From Melampsora larici-populina 98AG31 (taxonomy: Eukaryota; Basidiomycota; Pucciniomycetes; Pucciniales; Melampsoraceae): DNA of 64,000 bases. Positions 20,781-34,343 of this stretch are shown one piece after another (position 1 is the stretch's first letter; every line of letters begins with the position of its first letter). Under the pieces are notes generated by a model, which ran no database searches, was not told the origin of the DNA, and was given only the letters and a program-made list of their open reading frames with translations. The DNA lies in contig NW_006768779.1 in the NCBI RefSeq assembly GCF_000204055.1, forward strand, positions 334,486 to 398,485, given 5' to 3'. Position numbers and translations under genes: made by a program.

Positions 20781-21831
20781 AGTGCACGCTGTAACACTCT
20801 GTAGGCTTCATTCCTGAAAGCCTCGAGTCTCAAAATTCTTAAAATATGTTGTACCCCCAGTGTTAGCAAAAGTATTGTTTTCAAAAGTACAAAGACTGCA
20901 AAGAAAACCTCTGTACTGCTTGTGTAATTTTTATCAGTAGTGTTCATCTTGAACTTGAATCGCGCATTTTTATTCTGAACGACATTTTATTTGTTGATAA
21001 CTCAAAGTGAAGTGAGGTGATTTCATAAGTCTAGTACTCGTTATCTGCACAAAGAAAACTATATAGAAGGAACATTCACCTTGACCAATGCCCCTTAGTA
21101 AGCTCTCCATTTGAACGATGTAGGCCAAATTGAAGAAAACATCGGGGTTTGGAGGTAAGCACTGCACTGCAGTGATCCATCAAGATAAGCCCAACCATGG
21201 TGATTTGAAATTTCTTGACATGAAGACCCTGATAATCATTACATTCAATTTTCAATCATTGATGGTTTGCTGACCATGTAAATCAGCAGTGCGTTTCCTC
21301 TCAGACTGATTGTGATCTGACTTATCTCAATGTGGCAATTGAACGGTGTCAGCAAGGTGTATAGTAGTAATCATTGAATCAACAACATATTGCCTGAGCA
21401 ATAATCATGAAGTCTGGCAAACGAAACCAATACGCTGTAAAAGTGTGTACTACGATGACCCAGTGTTGAAACAAAAAAAGCCAGCTTGTGACTGCTCGAC
21501 TGTTTTTGAAATGCTTTTGGTCTTGGTACTGCTTTCAGTATGTTGAGACCAGCGGCAGTGATTAAGGCTTCTATCAGGAAGGGAAACATGTATCAGTCAC
21601 AGTTGAAACTACTTGAGTCACATTTTTTTTCTAATTTGGGTTGATACATGCGTCCTTTTCTGTTGAAGCAATGACGATAGAGGCCTCCTCGATGCTCTCA
21701 TTCATGTCCTCAAATAAGCAGACTAAGCATTGCGCTGCTTCACACACTTCGTGCCGACTCACTCCACCTTGAAAAACCGCATTCCGCTAGTCGTGCACAA
21801 GATTGCGATTTCGCTCGCACAGTCACATACC
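20781..21831. other. Intergenic region
   Basis: There is no supported gene in about 1 kb. It holds the 3' end of the reductase transcript and the upstream region of the next + strand gene. Confidence 0.45.
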
Positions 21832-24190
21832 ATGGAATCCATCGAACCCATTAGGATAAGCGTTAGATTTTGGTACCTAGTCTTGTTCTGCTCAAGTATA
21901 CAGTTCATCCTGGCACAGCTCGTTTACCCCAACACCAAAGTAACCAGTCTCAAAGGCTCAACAAAGACCGTGAATGCCACCTTGTTAGAGGCACGTACTA
22001 GCTGTGTCAAGCGACCTTTGAACAAACAGCTATGGAACGATCTAGACCTCAATGAATATCTTGAAGATTATACCGGTGGCTCCACTCTATCATTGGTTGT
22101 ATGTTTGGATAGGATTCTTGCTCTTATCTTCAAAAGAAGGGCGAACCGAACCAAAAGTTGACGAGCCCGGTATCTTGCAGGCTTACGCAAATTCCATGAA
22201 CGTCACAAATATGGCATGCGGAATCGGGCAGTCGTGTGATGTAGGACAGGTGAGTGTCAACCACACCACCTCACAGACCGCAGTAAGCTACACTTCCGCT
22301 CATCACTGCCTCACAATTGGTCCTTCCTCTAGTTGTGCAGTGGAGCACAAGCCCCGGCATGGTATATCCTGGTAGCTACCCAGAACTGGAACGATCTCAT
22401 GAATTCGATATACACATCCATCGCATTTGCGTGAGTTTTTAAATAAACTTGACCACCCATCTTTTTATGCACACTAATCGTTGTGAAAACTCCAGAGTGG
22501 GACGCGTGCAGGGTTAGTCTCATGATCAAATGTGTACCACACTTATTGCCTCGAACCCGCCTGAAATATGTTCTTTTGTCGTCCATCCGTCCTACTAGAG
22601 ATAGCGCCTGCGATGGTACGTTTGAGTCGAAATATGATTTACGGACGTCCTTGTCCATGACACACTCAGAAACTTACGCTTCTTTTGAGCAGGTCACAGA
22701 TCTGAGCCCACCACGAAGCGCCACAATAATCAAAACTGCCACGTAAATTCCCTTCATCAACTTCAAGCTCAGCGTAAGTTTGAATCAGGGACGAAACAAC
22801 TGATGTGTGCTTCCATATTTTTCTACGAAGCCTTATTGGAGTGTTGGCTTCCAGTACAGGAATAGTCCCTGGTTGGGTCTTTCCCGGTTGTGGAATATGG
22901 GTATATTTAACTATCCAAGGATTTCTATACACTACAGTTTCAGAGATTGGACTTTGGCAGAATACGATGCGTGATCCTCCAGATGTGATTAGCGGATATA
23001 CAAAGGTATGTAAACTCCTAGCCTTGATATCCGTTCTGTTGCGTATCTCAGGATAACCTCTTGGGTGCTGGATACCTGTAGTGGGCAGATTTTTCCTGGA
23101 CATTGTCGATGATGCAAGATCGTACACAACAGATGATTGCAAACTACACGCTTGGAGTCTTACAAGCTGGTATAAGTACGCAAAAGGGAATGTATGGCGC
23201 TTTGCAGAATGGTGCATTTTTGGAAGCGCCACTGAGTCCTCCAGAATCAGAGGCCTTGAACGCATACGAACGGGTTGTTACATTGCGGCTTCTCTCGGCT
23301 GTATTGAAATCTCAGGTTCGCGAGTTTTTTTGGTTCGATAAAAATTACTACCTCATTGTAAAAGGATCTATAGTCAAACTGATGAGATGTGCAGAGTATC
23401 TTTATCCTCCGAGGAAGTGTAAGTGAGTTCTGATTCAAGATGAGGAGCATTTCTGTGGAACACAATAGATTGTCTCTGATACTTTGACACTACTTCTTCC
23501 ACTTGAAGGATCCATGTGATCATTCAGGACCTAACGGGGCTTTTGATGGTCCATCAGTTTTGTCTTATTGCGACAATACCGGAATGTAGGTCACCTCCCT
23601 CTTCAGTAGCTGAGTGAGAGGCCATGTTAATAGAGAATGACACTATTCGCTGAAATACTAGTTTCTTTTGCATCCCCTTCCACCAAAAATTGAACAGAAT
23701 GATGAATATAGTACAAGCAGATGGAACTAAAACAATCAAGAAATTCTTCGGTAGCTCAAAAATTGCTGCTAAATACGGTTTCACACCAGAATTTTTGACC
23801 ACAGCGGCGTGGAACTGTCAGAAGAAGTACGGAAAATACGAGTACGATCCATATGCTGAAGCGTAGGTTATAGTTTTTCTTGATACGATGTAATTCCCAT
23901 ACTGATCCTACCTTTCTACAGGGGTTTACCACTGGATATTAACACGGAGTGTATCTTCAATCTTCCGGTCTGCGATTGCACAGAACAGGGTGGGTTCGAA
24001 TCATCTTTCCTTCTATCCTTTCCATCTGAATACATGAAAGACCCAAAATAATGTTTTTTACACCTTGGATCTGTCTTTGTTCATTATCTTGGTAGTGGTC
24101 AAAGAAGCGCGGGAAAGAGGGGTACGGACAGCAAAGGCGTGCCAGGATGCAGGGGTTCCAATCCATGCTCCAAAATCTCGTCCAAGATGA
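21832..24190 (+). CDS. Secreted or membrane protein of an uncharacterised basidiomycete family
   Basis: This is a gene with many short introns; I can place about ten exons but not every border. It opens MESIEPIRISVRFWYLVLF with a hydrophobic signal-like segment ending near ILAQ. Recognisable conserved pieces follow in order: ARTSCVKRPLNKQLW, AYANSMNVTNMACGIGQSCDVGQ, AWYILVATQNWNDLMNSIYTSIAFA, SWTLSMMQDRTQQMIANYTLGVLQ, LRLLSAVLKSQ, GPNGAFDGPSVLSYCD, WNCQKKYGKYEYDPY, NTECIFNLPVCDC and a last exon VKEARERGVRTAKACQDAGVPIH. I know this arrangement, with paired cysteines, from predicted secreted proteins of basidiomycetes, but it has no described function. The stop TGA is at 24188-24190. A decayed copy of its 3' part lies just downstream. 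Confidence 0.75.
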
Positions 24191-24595
24191 ATGAAGACAT
24201 AGTGCAAGAAAACTACTCCCCCATATTCTCTGTTCTTATCTATCTGTACCAATCTGAAATAATTTCATTATCTGGCTACGGAATTGCCTGTATGACTTTG
24301 ATTTCGTAATTCCTGATGTACTTATATACCTCCCTGACGTCAGTGGCAAGCGCAACGTCTCAAGCAATGCAAAAAAAGGCAAAAAGAAAAAAGAAAAAAG
24401 CCATTGTATCTTGATATTTCTCGAACAACTCTGCTACTTGGTGTCGTGGTATGAACGCAATTAAGATGCCAGGTGTGCTCGCAGCGACGCAGGGGAAAAT
24501 GATGGTCGGGGTGATGCGGAAGGAAATGCTGATTTCATTGAGAAAATCAAAAGACTCGTCCATTCAGAAATCCAAAGACGCTGGATCTGCTTCAC

Positions 24596-24830
24596 AAAGC
24601 TTGCGCAAGAGGGATTTGGGACAAACATCATGGAAGCTAATGTACCACGAGTCATGATTGTGGTCGATCCCGAGTGTATTCTTGATGTCCCGGTCACCGT
24701 CTGCAATTATGCATACAGAATACGGTACTTTTCAATCATCTTGATTTGTTTCCTATCTTGAAGATCCCCCTGTCAAGGAAGCACGGTAAAGAGACATGCG
24801 GACGGCCAAGGCGTGCTAGGTTGCTACATG
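24596..24830 (+). pseudogene. Decayed partial copy of the preceding gene's 3' end
   Basis: The sequence VDPECILDVPVTVCNYAY (about 24663-24716) parallels NTECIFNLPVCDC of the gene at 21832-24190. After an intron-like stretch, PPVKEAR-stop-RDMRTAKAC (about 24766-24820) parallels VKEARERGVRTAKAC. The second exon has an in-frame TAA (GCACGGTAAAGAG against GCGCGGGAAAGAG). Sequence after it also stays similar to the 3' flank of the intact gene. A tandem duplication of the gene end followed by decay is the simplest reading. Confidence 0.7.
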
Positions 24831-25173
24831 TCTTGACCGAAATGATAAAAACCTATTCTTTTAAACATTGCAAATATATCATCTTTGGTCTTATTTATAC
24901 GTACCACTTGAGGCGACTTTTGTCACCTGGCCACGGAATAGAATGACTACTGCTTGACATTCTGTTTGAAAAAATCTCTCTGAAGTTGAGTGGCATAAGC
25001 AGATGCTGATGAGATACATCCGGCCACTTACACATGTACATAACAGCAGCTCGATTGCGAAAAAGAACAAATCTATCTCACGAAAAGGTGGTGCGGGGCT
25101 GGCAATTTGTTGGTCTTACAAACACACACATTCCATGGCACAACTATCACCAATCTTTTGTTTATATTCAGTC

Positions 25174-28100
25174 TCAAATCCACGCCAACAACATATCCCG
25201 ACTATAATCTCTGAAATCGTCTGAAGCGTCTGCCAAGTTCGGATAAAACGGTACCATCGCGTCTGCAGCTCCCAGATAATTTGAATTGTACTACACCCGA
25301 TGGCAGAAAAAGATGAACAATCTCAGACTTGACTGATCATATTCCATAACGAGGATGGCACTTACCACTCTCCAATACACTTCTCGAACCTTTCGAGCTG
25401 GATGAAAAAGGCCTTGTAAGGTGTACAACAGTACCACGCCTGGTCCGACGGCCACTCTCATAGCCTCAATGGCATCCACTGGATTTGTGAATGAAGGACC
25501 CGTCAGCCTTGTCACGTATTAGACACGCAAGATCATGCAATGAGAAATCAAAGCTTACTGCAAGCGCCAATCACATGTGGCGAAGTCTCGAAACAATTCT
25601 GCACGAAATGGAAGGCAAAAACGCCAAAATTTAAAACCAATTGCACAAGGTATCACTTGGCTAGGTAGATGAAGACGCGCTACTCACCGGCCAAACCAAG
25701 TTCATAAGATGGAGATTTGCGTCTTCCTGCCCCAATCCAGCCGTACCCAATGCAAGATGCTTCACAATTGAGCATGCAGTCTGTCTATGAACTAAATCGC
25801 GATCGGTGAGTGCATCCTCCAAGCATGATGTCACCGAGTTGATGTAGTCTTTGCCCATCTCGCCACTAAGAGTGTTACGTGATACGTGAGCCTTATGTGA
25901 GAATGCAGCGGAAGATAGACTCTGAAATATAACAAACATATATTCGAAAAGGAATGACAGCGACTTCAGGCAACCATTGCGAACATTCAATTCTGGCGTC
26001 CTGTACTCGTTGAGGATCGCGGGTATACATGTGAATGGTCCCTGTGATAAATCAATTTGAGCCTAGTATCTTCACTGGAGTATCAAACCTTGATAATTGC
26101 GAAGGAGAACGTACACAAGTTTCAGCGACAATTGCAATCGCAACAGTCGAACACACTCGGCTTTGTCTTTCCTGCACCCTCAAATTAGTCAACAGTACAC
26201 TCAACACATCCTGTGGCCCAATTGCCTTGGCAATATATCCGAAGGAATTCACAGCTGCTCGTCTGATAGCTTTTTTGTGAGCTTTCAATAAGTCTAATAG
26301 CTCAAAGCAAATTCTCATCCACTCTCTTGCAGAAACAAATTCAGCACCTCGATCAGCAATTCGACCGATTAAATTGATCGAAGCTTCCTGGACTTTTTCG
26401 TGTCGATTACGAAGAATGGGTGTCATCCGTGGTACTAATAGTAACAAGAAACTTGTCAGGAGAAATTGATGGGCAGGAAATGATCATAAAGATGTTTGAC
26501 GTACGTAGATCTTTTACCGGTGGGCTCATCTGAGTCATTCCGACAACATTGGCAATTGAAGCTTCGGCAGCAATGATACTAGTGTTCATAAAGTAAATGC
26601 AGGGCTCGTCGATCAGTCCAAGCCTAGCTTATAAATATGAGAAAATACCAGCGTACCTTCCAAGGGTATCAGGATATTCTTCACCAAGCTGTTCAAAGAG
26701 GACAACCCCTAACTTGGAAAGTAGTTGATCTTCCCCACACTGCTTGATCACCACTGCGAGCTTACTGGTCAAGTCAGCGGCTTGTTGACGTACTTTGGCT
26801 GACTTGTTGTTCAACCGCCACAAGATAGTTGATACGATTTGAGTAAGATATGGTTTAACACGAATACCTGCATAGATTGGTTCGGAAAGAATCAGCTTTG
26901 AAACGGATACGACTTTGGTAAAAGCAAAAATTCGCACCTAATGCATGTACAACAGTGCCGAACCCTTCCAACATGACAATGTCCTCAACAGTTTGTTCTT
27001 GAAAAGCATAGATGATACCATCGATCAACTGTACTTCCAATCGTTCATCAATCTCATTGGCTCCCAAGGCTGAAATAACCTTTTCAATGGTCTCCATCAC
27101 CATCTTTCGATAAGGTTCTGACTCGTCTTTGAGATCATTGACGATTCGGCTGACTATCTCGGTGACACCAGCTTTGTTGGCAAGTTCGACAGTGGTTTCT
27201 ACTACCTGGCGGTAATTCCTTCGGTCCAATGCCACTATAACCAGACACAAGAGATATTCAACATGAGAAAATATGAATGAGGAAACCTGTAAGACATACT
27301 TCTTCGAACCCAGAAGTTGGCAAAGAATTGAGGAAGGATTTCCACTTTCACATATTGAGGTTGGACACCATCCGTTGCTGAACACTGTTTGACGACTTTG
27401 AGAACAATCTTCTTCATTTCCTCATCGGGGGACTGAAATTCTCGAATTAAAATGACCTGTACAGATTTATGCGAAGGTCAGTCTTTCGGGGAAATGGTAC
27501 CTGAAACATGGTGGCTGACTGACCATCACTTCTTTTGTATAGTAGTTCGCATATTCAGCGTCCATGAGTGGAATGATGAATCCGATTGCTTTTAAGAACG
27601 CTGCTAAACCCTTCCCTCGATGCTTTCTTATGCCAGTCCATAGAGGTTTCAATACACTATCGAAACTCTCAATACCGTAGGGCGACGCTGCCTCGGCCAA
27701 AGCAGCAATTCCCAAAGCTGTCATTGTTCGCACCTTTTGCTGCTCATCCTCTAGACCATGACTTATAGACTCCACCAAGTTTTTCAAATGGGGCAAAACA
27801 GCACAACCCATCATGATTGCGATTTGCTGGACAATCTTGATACCTGTATGCCTAGCCTGCCATGACTTTTTCGACTTACAAACTGCTTTCAGAAAGGGAA
27901 GTAGAGATGGTATACCAAGCGCAGAAGCTACCACGGAGAAGGCCCGAGCAGTAGTATTACGGACATATTCATCCACGTGATCAATATCGGGACGCATGGT
28001 GGAAATCATATGAGCCAAACCGGCGGCCTTCGATAGATTTGAAATGATCTCTCTTCCTTCGACACGTGCGTAATAATCTTCATCAATAAGAAGAGGTTCG

Positions 28101-29850
28101 ATGACTACCAGGATCTTGTGGACATAAGGACGAACAAGATCATCTAGCTTGTACAAGACTCGGTCAATGACTTTCACCAACAAATGTCGTTCCTGATCTT
28201 CTAAGGTGCGTTCCATCAATAGAGGTAAGATTTTATCAAATAACGGCCCAGCGCCAAACTCTCTAGCTTTATCGGTAATTTGACGCAAAGCAGTCTTTCG
28301 CATTGGAGGGGCGCCGTTCTTGATTTTGAGTAATAAACGCATGATTTTACGCTCCTTTAATTCTTCCAAAGTTAAGTTACTTTCGTCCTGTTCGCCTGAT
28401 AAGATCTTGCCAAAGTATTGTGCGTCTTCGGGCTTGAAAAACTGCAACTGTCCAACGCCCTCAATCTCTGTAGGTAATTCGGGCATGAGCCCCATCAGAC
28501 CTCCTCCGGAAGAATCATCTTGCATGGTGAAGCCATTAGAAGAACCAACAGGCGTCTGCATGAGTTTTCGGGCAGGTGTACGTATTGGTGCATATCCTGC
28601 TGGTGGTGTGACTATCTCGTATCCTTCAGACGGGAGCTGCGCGTTCAGTTCATCATCGGAGAGTGGTCTATTCCGCTTGTCGAGCTCTGATAGTTCTCCT
28701 CCTGGCAGTAGAGCAAGTCCATTCGCACCACTCGAGACAAGTGGAGTTTGACCGAACTGTCCCATTGGAGTGGCAGCACCGTTGACTGCCACTGGAGTCT
28801 GATCCCATCGTGATCTCCTGGGGGTAGCACCATCGGCGGAAGCACCCATAGGAGTAGCGGCAGGCGTCTGATCCCATCTAGACCTCGTCTTCTTGGGTGG
28901 CGGCACGGTCTCGGAGGCTGACCATTCGCCGGTTGAAAGCGTAGATTCAGAAGTACTATCGCTCGTAGATGCCACTGCGTTCGGATCAGCCACGTCCCAG
29001 CGTCGTTTTTTGCGTGCAGTGGAAGCCGCAGCAGCAAGTTCTTCCGGAGTAGGGGTCTTCGAGCGCTCAGGGCGATCCACATCCATGTTATTAGATCCTT
29101 CTTCTTGCTGCTCTTTGATTTTCTTCATGACCCTTGCTTCTTCACGCTCCAGCTCAGCTCGTCGCATCGCTTCTTTGTACCCGCCTTCAGATTGATCATT
29201 ACCATCAGCCGACGAACTGAAAGGATCTGCGACCACCGTTCCACTCGCATCTCGATCGAATCGGCGATTATGATAATCTGATTGACGAGATTGGATTTGT
29301 TTGGCTTTCAGATTGGCCAAAAGGGGATCCTCAGCGTCTTCCGCGTCTTCTGCTAGCTCTTGTAAAAATTGTTTGGGTGCCGTGTCTGTCTTCCGGATAA
29401 CGTGAAGTTTTGTCAGCTCGGTCTTGTAAGAAAAAGTAAATAGAGAGCTAAGATAATGACACCAACAAGAGTCTAGTAATCTGACAGGCTGATCATCATC
29501 TTCTTGCATTCGATCATCTTCGTCCGCTCGTCGCCCAACGTCAATACTTCAAATCATATTTTTCGGATTCGATGGAATGAAGGTCAGATGTTTGTCATAC
29601 TTGTGTATACAATGTAGTCGAAAGCAAATTGTGAAGGGTTGGTGGATGCGATTCTAACATACCTAGTGTCGTAACCTTCAAACCTCTTTTTACCACCACC
29701 ACCACCATAAATATCTTGATCATAGGATGGACCACCAGTCAAAGAAACCTTGTTGGTGTCAACACGTTGGGTAGAACTGTCCAACTTGGCCTGACGGGCA
29801 TTTTGCTCATTAAGGATTTCGTCTTCTATTTGCTTGGCCCCGTCTGCCAT
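25174..29850 (-). CDS. HSH155: SF3B1 / Hsh155, core of the U2 snRNP SF3b complex
   Basis: This is a long multi-exon gene of about 1,200 codons, starting at 29850 ([20 protein letters not shown]) and ending at 25174. The N-terminal third has the TP/RWDQTP repeats ([25 protein letters not shown]) that bind other U2 proteins and the [16 protein letters not shown] block. The HEAT-repeat domain follows with very conserved pieces: [125 protein letters not shown] and [14 protein letters not shown]. The lysine in QQKVRT corresponds to human K700, a cancer hot spot, and is unchanged. The last exon (25290-25174) ends [10 protein letters not shown], unlike the usual YELDYIL. Some borders in the N-terminal region are uncertain. 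Confidence 0.95.
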
Positions 29851-31454
29851 CGATGCAAAAACACGTTCGAGGACCTAGAAAAATTGATGCGATAGATTCG
29901 AATTGCTGCAGTGAGTGTTGGGAGTCTGTCAAGGTGGTAAACAGTAGCTTCAGAGGTCGATGAAATACTCAAGAAGCTGTTGATACTCGACTCAAGATCT
30001 AAAATTGTGTCTCTGTCAACTCAGACCCTGCGATCGAGACAAGCATTCAAGGCGGGCCTGGTGATTGGGACGGATGCACCGGTGCGTCTGCTCAGTGCCA
30101 AAAGCCCCGCACTATAGCTCGCACCCCCGCAGTCTCCAAGATGCTTCAGCTATGATTGCTATTCATAATTCCAACTTCCTGTGATGCCATCTTATTTGAA
30201 TCTCATGTCTGATTTCTCAAAGTTATACTCCGGAAGTTCTATTCATGATCCCCGCCTCAAACTTGCAAGGAGATTCAACCTCATAAGAATGCCGGTAAGA
30301 CCTATATGGTGACAAGCTAGTCAAAAAAGAATTATGTATATACAGCACCAACAAACAAGTTCTACAACGAGAAATTTATATCAGGATTTCATTAAAGCAC
30401 TGTACCCAAAAGTCCATGTACCTCTATGACCAGGAGAAATAAAAAAATATCTTTGATGAATAAAGCCTCAACCAATCAGCCTGTATGCATTTCCAACACT
30501 TGGACTCAGAAATCTGAGACGTCATTGTATGACAATTACCTTGAATATGGATACCTAGAAGTTGATCCTGAATTTACTTCAGGTTTAGTTGGTACACAAT
30601 ACGGGCCTCAAAATAGCAGTGTAAGAATGAAGTTTTCCTAGGCAAAAAAAGGCCAAAAATTGAATCCACTATTCTCAACCTACTACAAAATGTTGACTGA
30701 CTTGTCATCTTCACGATACCTAATTATTTTCCTCTTCCCTGTTTTGCACAAGGAATTGAGTGGAATTATCATTCAAGAGATACATAATATCCTTGCAACA
30801 AAATGTTTTGCTTATCATACTACCTTGCCGTGAGTGAATTGCTGAGCACCGGTGTTGCTCAGACGAGACATAATTCTCAAATCTTCAAGATTCGAGTGAT
30901 ACCAACAGAGGCTACTGATTGGTGAAACCAAACATGCTCAGATGTTTTTGATCAATGTTGGCGTACAGGAACCCTACTAGTACCATGTGTAACCTCTCAC
31001 AACTTCTTGAATCCGAACCAAAAGTCTCAAGCAAAAGACTCAAAAAAAGTCTGGTACAGAGACCATAACTCAAACCAAGAACGCTTCCAGAAGTTTGATA
31101 ATCTGCTTGTGTTGCTCAATGTCAAATCAAGCTGCTATATTTGACATAGATTACAAAAGAAAATTGAGTGAAAGACTGATTATCCTATTTCGGCAGAGAG
31201 TAGAATTTGAAAGGAGAAAAAAGAATCGTCAAGATGTAATGAAACCTTTATGAAATGGTTATAAAATCGAGAAAAAAACGTTCGTAGTAAAGCCACAATA
31301 TATTTAGTTACGAATAGTACTAATAGAATGTAGCATAAAATCAATTATGCAAGGAATGAAAACGTAAGTAAAGAAAAAAAAATAAGGTGAGCAATTCAAC
31401 AACTTAAATGTGTATAAATGATCATCACAAGATGAGAAATTATGATCCAAATGA
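29851..31454. other. Intergenic region between SF3B1 and a seven-helix gene
   Basis: This is AT-rich and without a supported gene. The first few hundred bases left of the 7TM gene's stop and right of the SF3B1 start are untranslated or promoter sequence. Open frames here are 60-70 codons with no family resemblance. Confidence 0.45.
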
Positions 31455-33452
31455 TCATCTTGAAGTTGATCGTTCAATGCTGGTACGGAACTGTAAAAAG
31501 CCATTGATGTCAGTCAAGACTTCACGAAGAAGTTGCATGCAAGGCTGTGGTTTTCATTTACCTGTATCGGAAACTGCGTTATAGTTGGTTCATTTGTAGG
31601 TACTGCCAAAATTTTCTGTCCCTTCTTTTCTGTGATCATGTAGTACTAATATTTGCAAGATTTTGGTTCAGTTATTAGTTTGGCAAATCAGTTATATAAA
31701 TGAAACAGCGAACGCATTGGATTGTCATCGCCAGGAAAATAAATAGAGAGCCACCAAATCCCAGTAGTGTCATTATGACTCGAGTCTTTTGACTTTAAAG
31801 CAGCAAACCATCAATTCCAAGATATCAGCCAAAGTGTGAATTGTAAGAAGATCAAGCGCATGAGCAAGATGAAGAATTACTAACTGAAGAATTGACTGGT
31901 TTCCTGTAGCCAAGCGATATATTCCCACCGTTGTGTCAAAGAAAAGTCCAAAGAACAAACAACTAGATTGAGCCACAAGATTGACTGAATGGTTTTGTTT
32001 TCAAATGATCAGTACTAATGTTTCATAAGATCTGCTCAGTGATATATGACTCACTATATTTCCTTCGTAGATATTTTCCATTAATACCATTCAAACTTTC
32101 TTTTCTTTCTTGAGGTTTGATTACAAAATCAGTTGATGTACGAAGAGATTCGGTATCTGTTTGTGAAATATCAGACTGAAAGTGTTCCAAGACACTAATT
32201 TGTCCAGAAGCTACTTTGGCGCAGCCAAGGACTAGGCTCAAAAGAGCCCAAACAGAAATAGCATAAAACTAGAAGGCCAAGTTTGTTTGAAAAAAAACAT
32301 CAGTTCAATTCATGATCAGTCTCTTTCACAAGGAATAGAGCACTCACCGTAAGGATAGGTATGGCTGTAGCTGTCCAGAAGAGATATGTACTCCTTGTAT
32401 GTTTAAGAGTAGCCTTTGAAGATCGAACATACATGTCATAACTCTCAGTCAATTGATTAAGTTCAGAAGAAGGTAAGTCAATTCCACCATTGTGATCCCA
32501 TTGAATGATTGCCGAATGAATTTGTTTAAAGAAGATATCATATTGGTAATAAGCTGCTTTTAAGAATGATAATTGTAGTACAGTCCAGTAGATAGAGAGT
32601 AAGAAGACGAGAATGGCGAAGGAGAAACAAAATGAGTTGAACACCAGTGGTTTGAAGTGTAGGAACCGATGGAGGGTAGACCTAGCTGAACATAGACTGA
32701 AAGAATGAAGAGTTGGGTCAAAAAAACCTAGCAAATTGGAATAGTATTGGCATAAGATCACTCACCAAAAGGCAAATGATGCCCACGCGGTTGACCAAAT
32801 TCCAAGGTACATTGGAAGCCACCTGATTTCGACCCTGCGAAGTATAGAATTCGGGGTGAGTCTGTGATGCCAGATAGGACGTAGGTTATGTGACCACTCA
32901 CCAGACCAGAGCAAACGTAGCTCGTTGAAAACGGGGAGATTTAGCAGAATAGTAGAGCATAGCCACATATATTTCAGATATTACACAAGTGAACAACTGT
33001 AATATCGCCATGAAGAGGCCGCTGAGGAAACAATGGACAAAAATGGGTAAGCAAACATGTTCATAATACCGTATGATAGGTCTTCACACTCACCTATTGG
33101 GTATGTAATAAGGCACGTTACCTAATTCGTCCGATTAGAACAAAGAAGGAATCAGTGTGAATAGTGAAGATTGAAATCCAATCAACTTTAACTCACTTCC
33201 AACAATATAATATGACTTCCAAGGTGTCTGATATTTCTTTTTAGAAGCCGGACCCCTATGTAGGGGAATGATGAGTATTGCCAAACAAACCAAAATGTTG
33301 GCACCGTAGACGATTCCGAAAAAGACCAGAGCTGGTGCAGCGCAAGTTGGAGTGGAAGGATGTAATGCTTGTTCAATTAGCTCATTAACAAATCTGAAGG
33401 GATTCTCGTTAGCTGGTGCTCGATGAAGTAAATCTTCAAAGGTAGGGGCCAT
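31455..33452 (-). CDS. Seven-helix membrane protein, rust expanded family (member 1)
   Basis: Starts at 33452 (MAPTFEDLLHRAPANENPFRF) and, by my exon joins, ends FRTSIERSTSR at 31455. Successive membrane segments are readable: ALVFFGIVYGANILVCLAILIIPL, SGLFMAILQLFTCVISEIYVAML, a Trp-rich segment GIWSTAWASFAFW, ILVFLLSIYWTVLQLSFL, STYLFWTATAIPILTV/FYAISVWALLSLVLG, and late segments ending LLGFGGSLFIFLAMTIQC. The loop before helix 5 carries the family pattern (IQWDHNGGIDLPSSELNQL...). The architecture and intron places match the three genes at 45-58 kb, but the C-terminal tail lacks their R-x-A-F end. The function is unknown; seven helices suggest a receptor-like or membrane-remodelling role, which is inference. 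Confidence 0.7.
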
Positions 33453-33659
33453 TGGTTGAAGTTGAAGATGATAGTCGATTATCGACCAGAAAAGATATTT
33501 TGAGGTCAATGCTATTAACAAAACTAAAAACAAAATTGAAAATTGAAAAAAAAACACAAAGAATTTGATGAACAATCTCAATAAGAAAAAGACAGATGGA
33601 TAAAATAGAAAGGATGAATACGTATGAAAGACAAATCAAGCCAGAATCTTGAAGCCAAA

Positions 33660-34140
33660 TCTCAGTTGTGGTCTGGTCATCCCCCTAGGCTTTCCTCCTT
33701 CCTCAGGTCTGACACGGCCAATATTCAAGCAACCAAAGACTTACCGCCATGGCAATTTAAAGGGTCCCATTGTTTGTTAATCTTGAACGCCTCGCATCTC
33801 TGAGGTTCAAGAGACCCTTACATAAGAAAATTAGGACCCTAAGATGTGCACATGCTATCCATCTGGCATCAGCTCACATTTGCGAGATCTCTGGCAGTTC
33901 CATCCGTGTGGGCGAGTCACTGACCGGATTGAGGGCTAGTCAACCGAGCTCGAACCGCGGCATCCCTTGGATCTCTCGAAGCCTCTTGAGGTGAGAGGAG
34001 GATTTTGTCAATTTTACCTTGCACAAGTTGTTGGAGTCGACGAGGTGCTGTGCCTGCGAAGCTTCTCCAAAATCAAACAGGTGGCATGGTTTGGAGTGGT
34101 AACGTCCTCATGAGGTCGTCTATTGGTACCGGTGCTCGGG
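33660..34140 (-). other. Possible small unrecognised gene
   Basis: On the minus strand an open stretch (SFAGTAPRRLQQLVQGKIDK ... DPRDAAVRARLTSPQSG, about 34084-33920) is followed by good splice-like signals (GGCG/GTAAGTC at about 33742). A further segment, CEAFKINKQWDPLNCHG, could be joined to it. I cannot make a single convincing model and recognise no family. It lies in the gap upstream of NAA35 in divergent orientation, where a small gene would fit. Confidence 0.25.
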
Positions 34141-34343
34141 ATCTCGAATGGTCGATGGTGCGTCCCGTCAAATCAAGTTTTTTTCCAAGTTCAACGAAAC
34201 ATTCATTCAAACGACGCCAACTCACACAACTTATCAAAAGCGTTTATCATCCGAGATATTCACAAAGGATTTCTGAAGACCTAGAAAGCTCATCAGTAAC
34301 CAGTTGAGTTGCTCGATAACTTGGACGTTTGCCTAGAATTCCG

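Noticed and set aside
23988..24000. GGGTTCGAATC, resembling a tRNA box B
   Set aside because: No matching box A or cloverleaf; it sits in an intron of the secreted-protein gene.
28320..29195. Long + strand open frames (143 and 100 codons)
   Set aside because: They are antisense to the RWDQTP and linker region of SF3B1.
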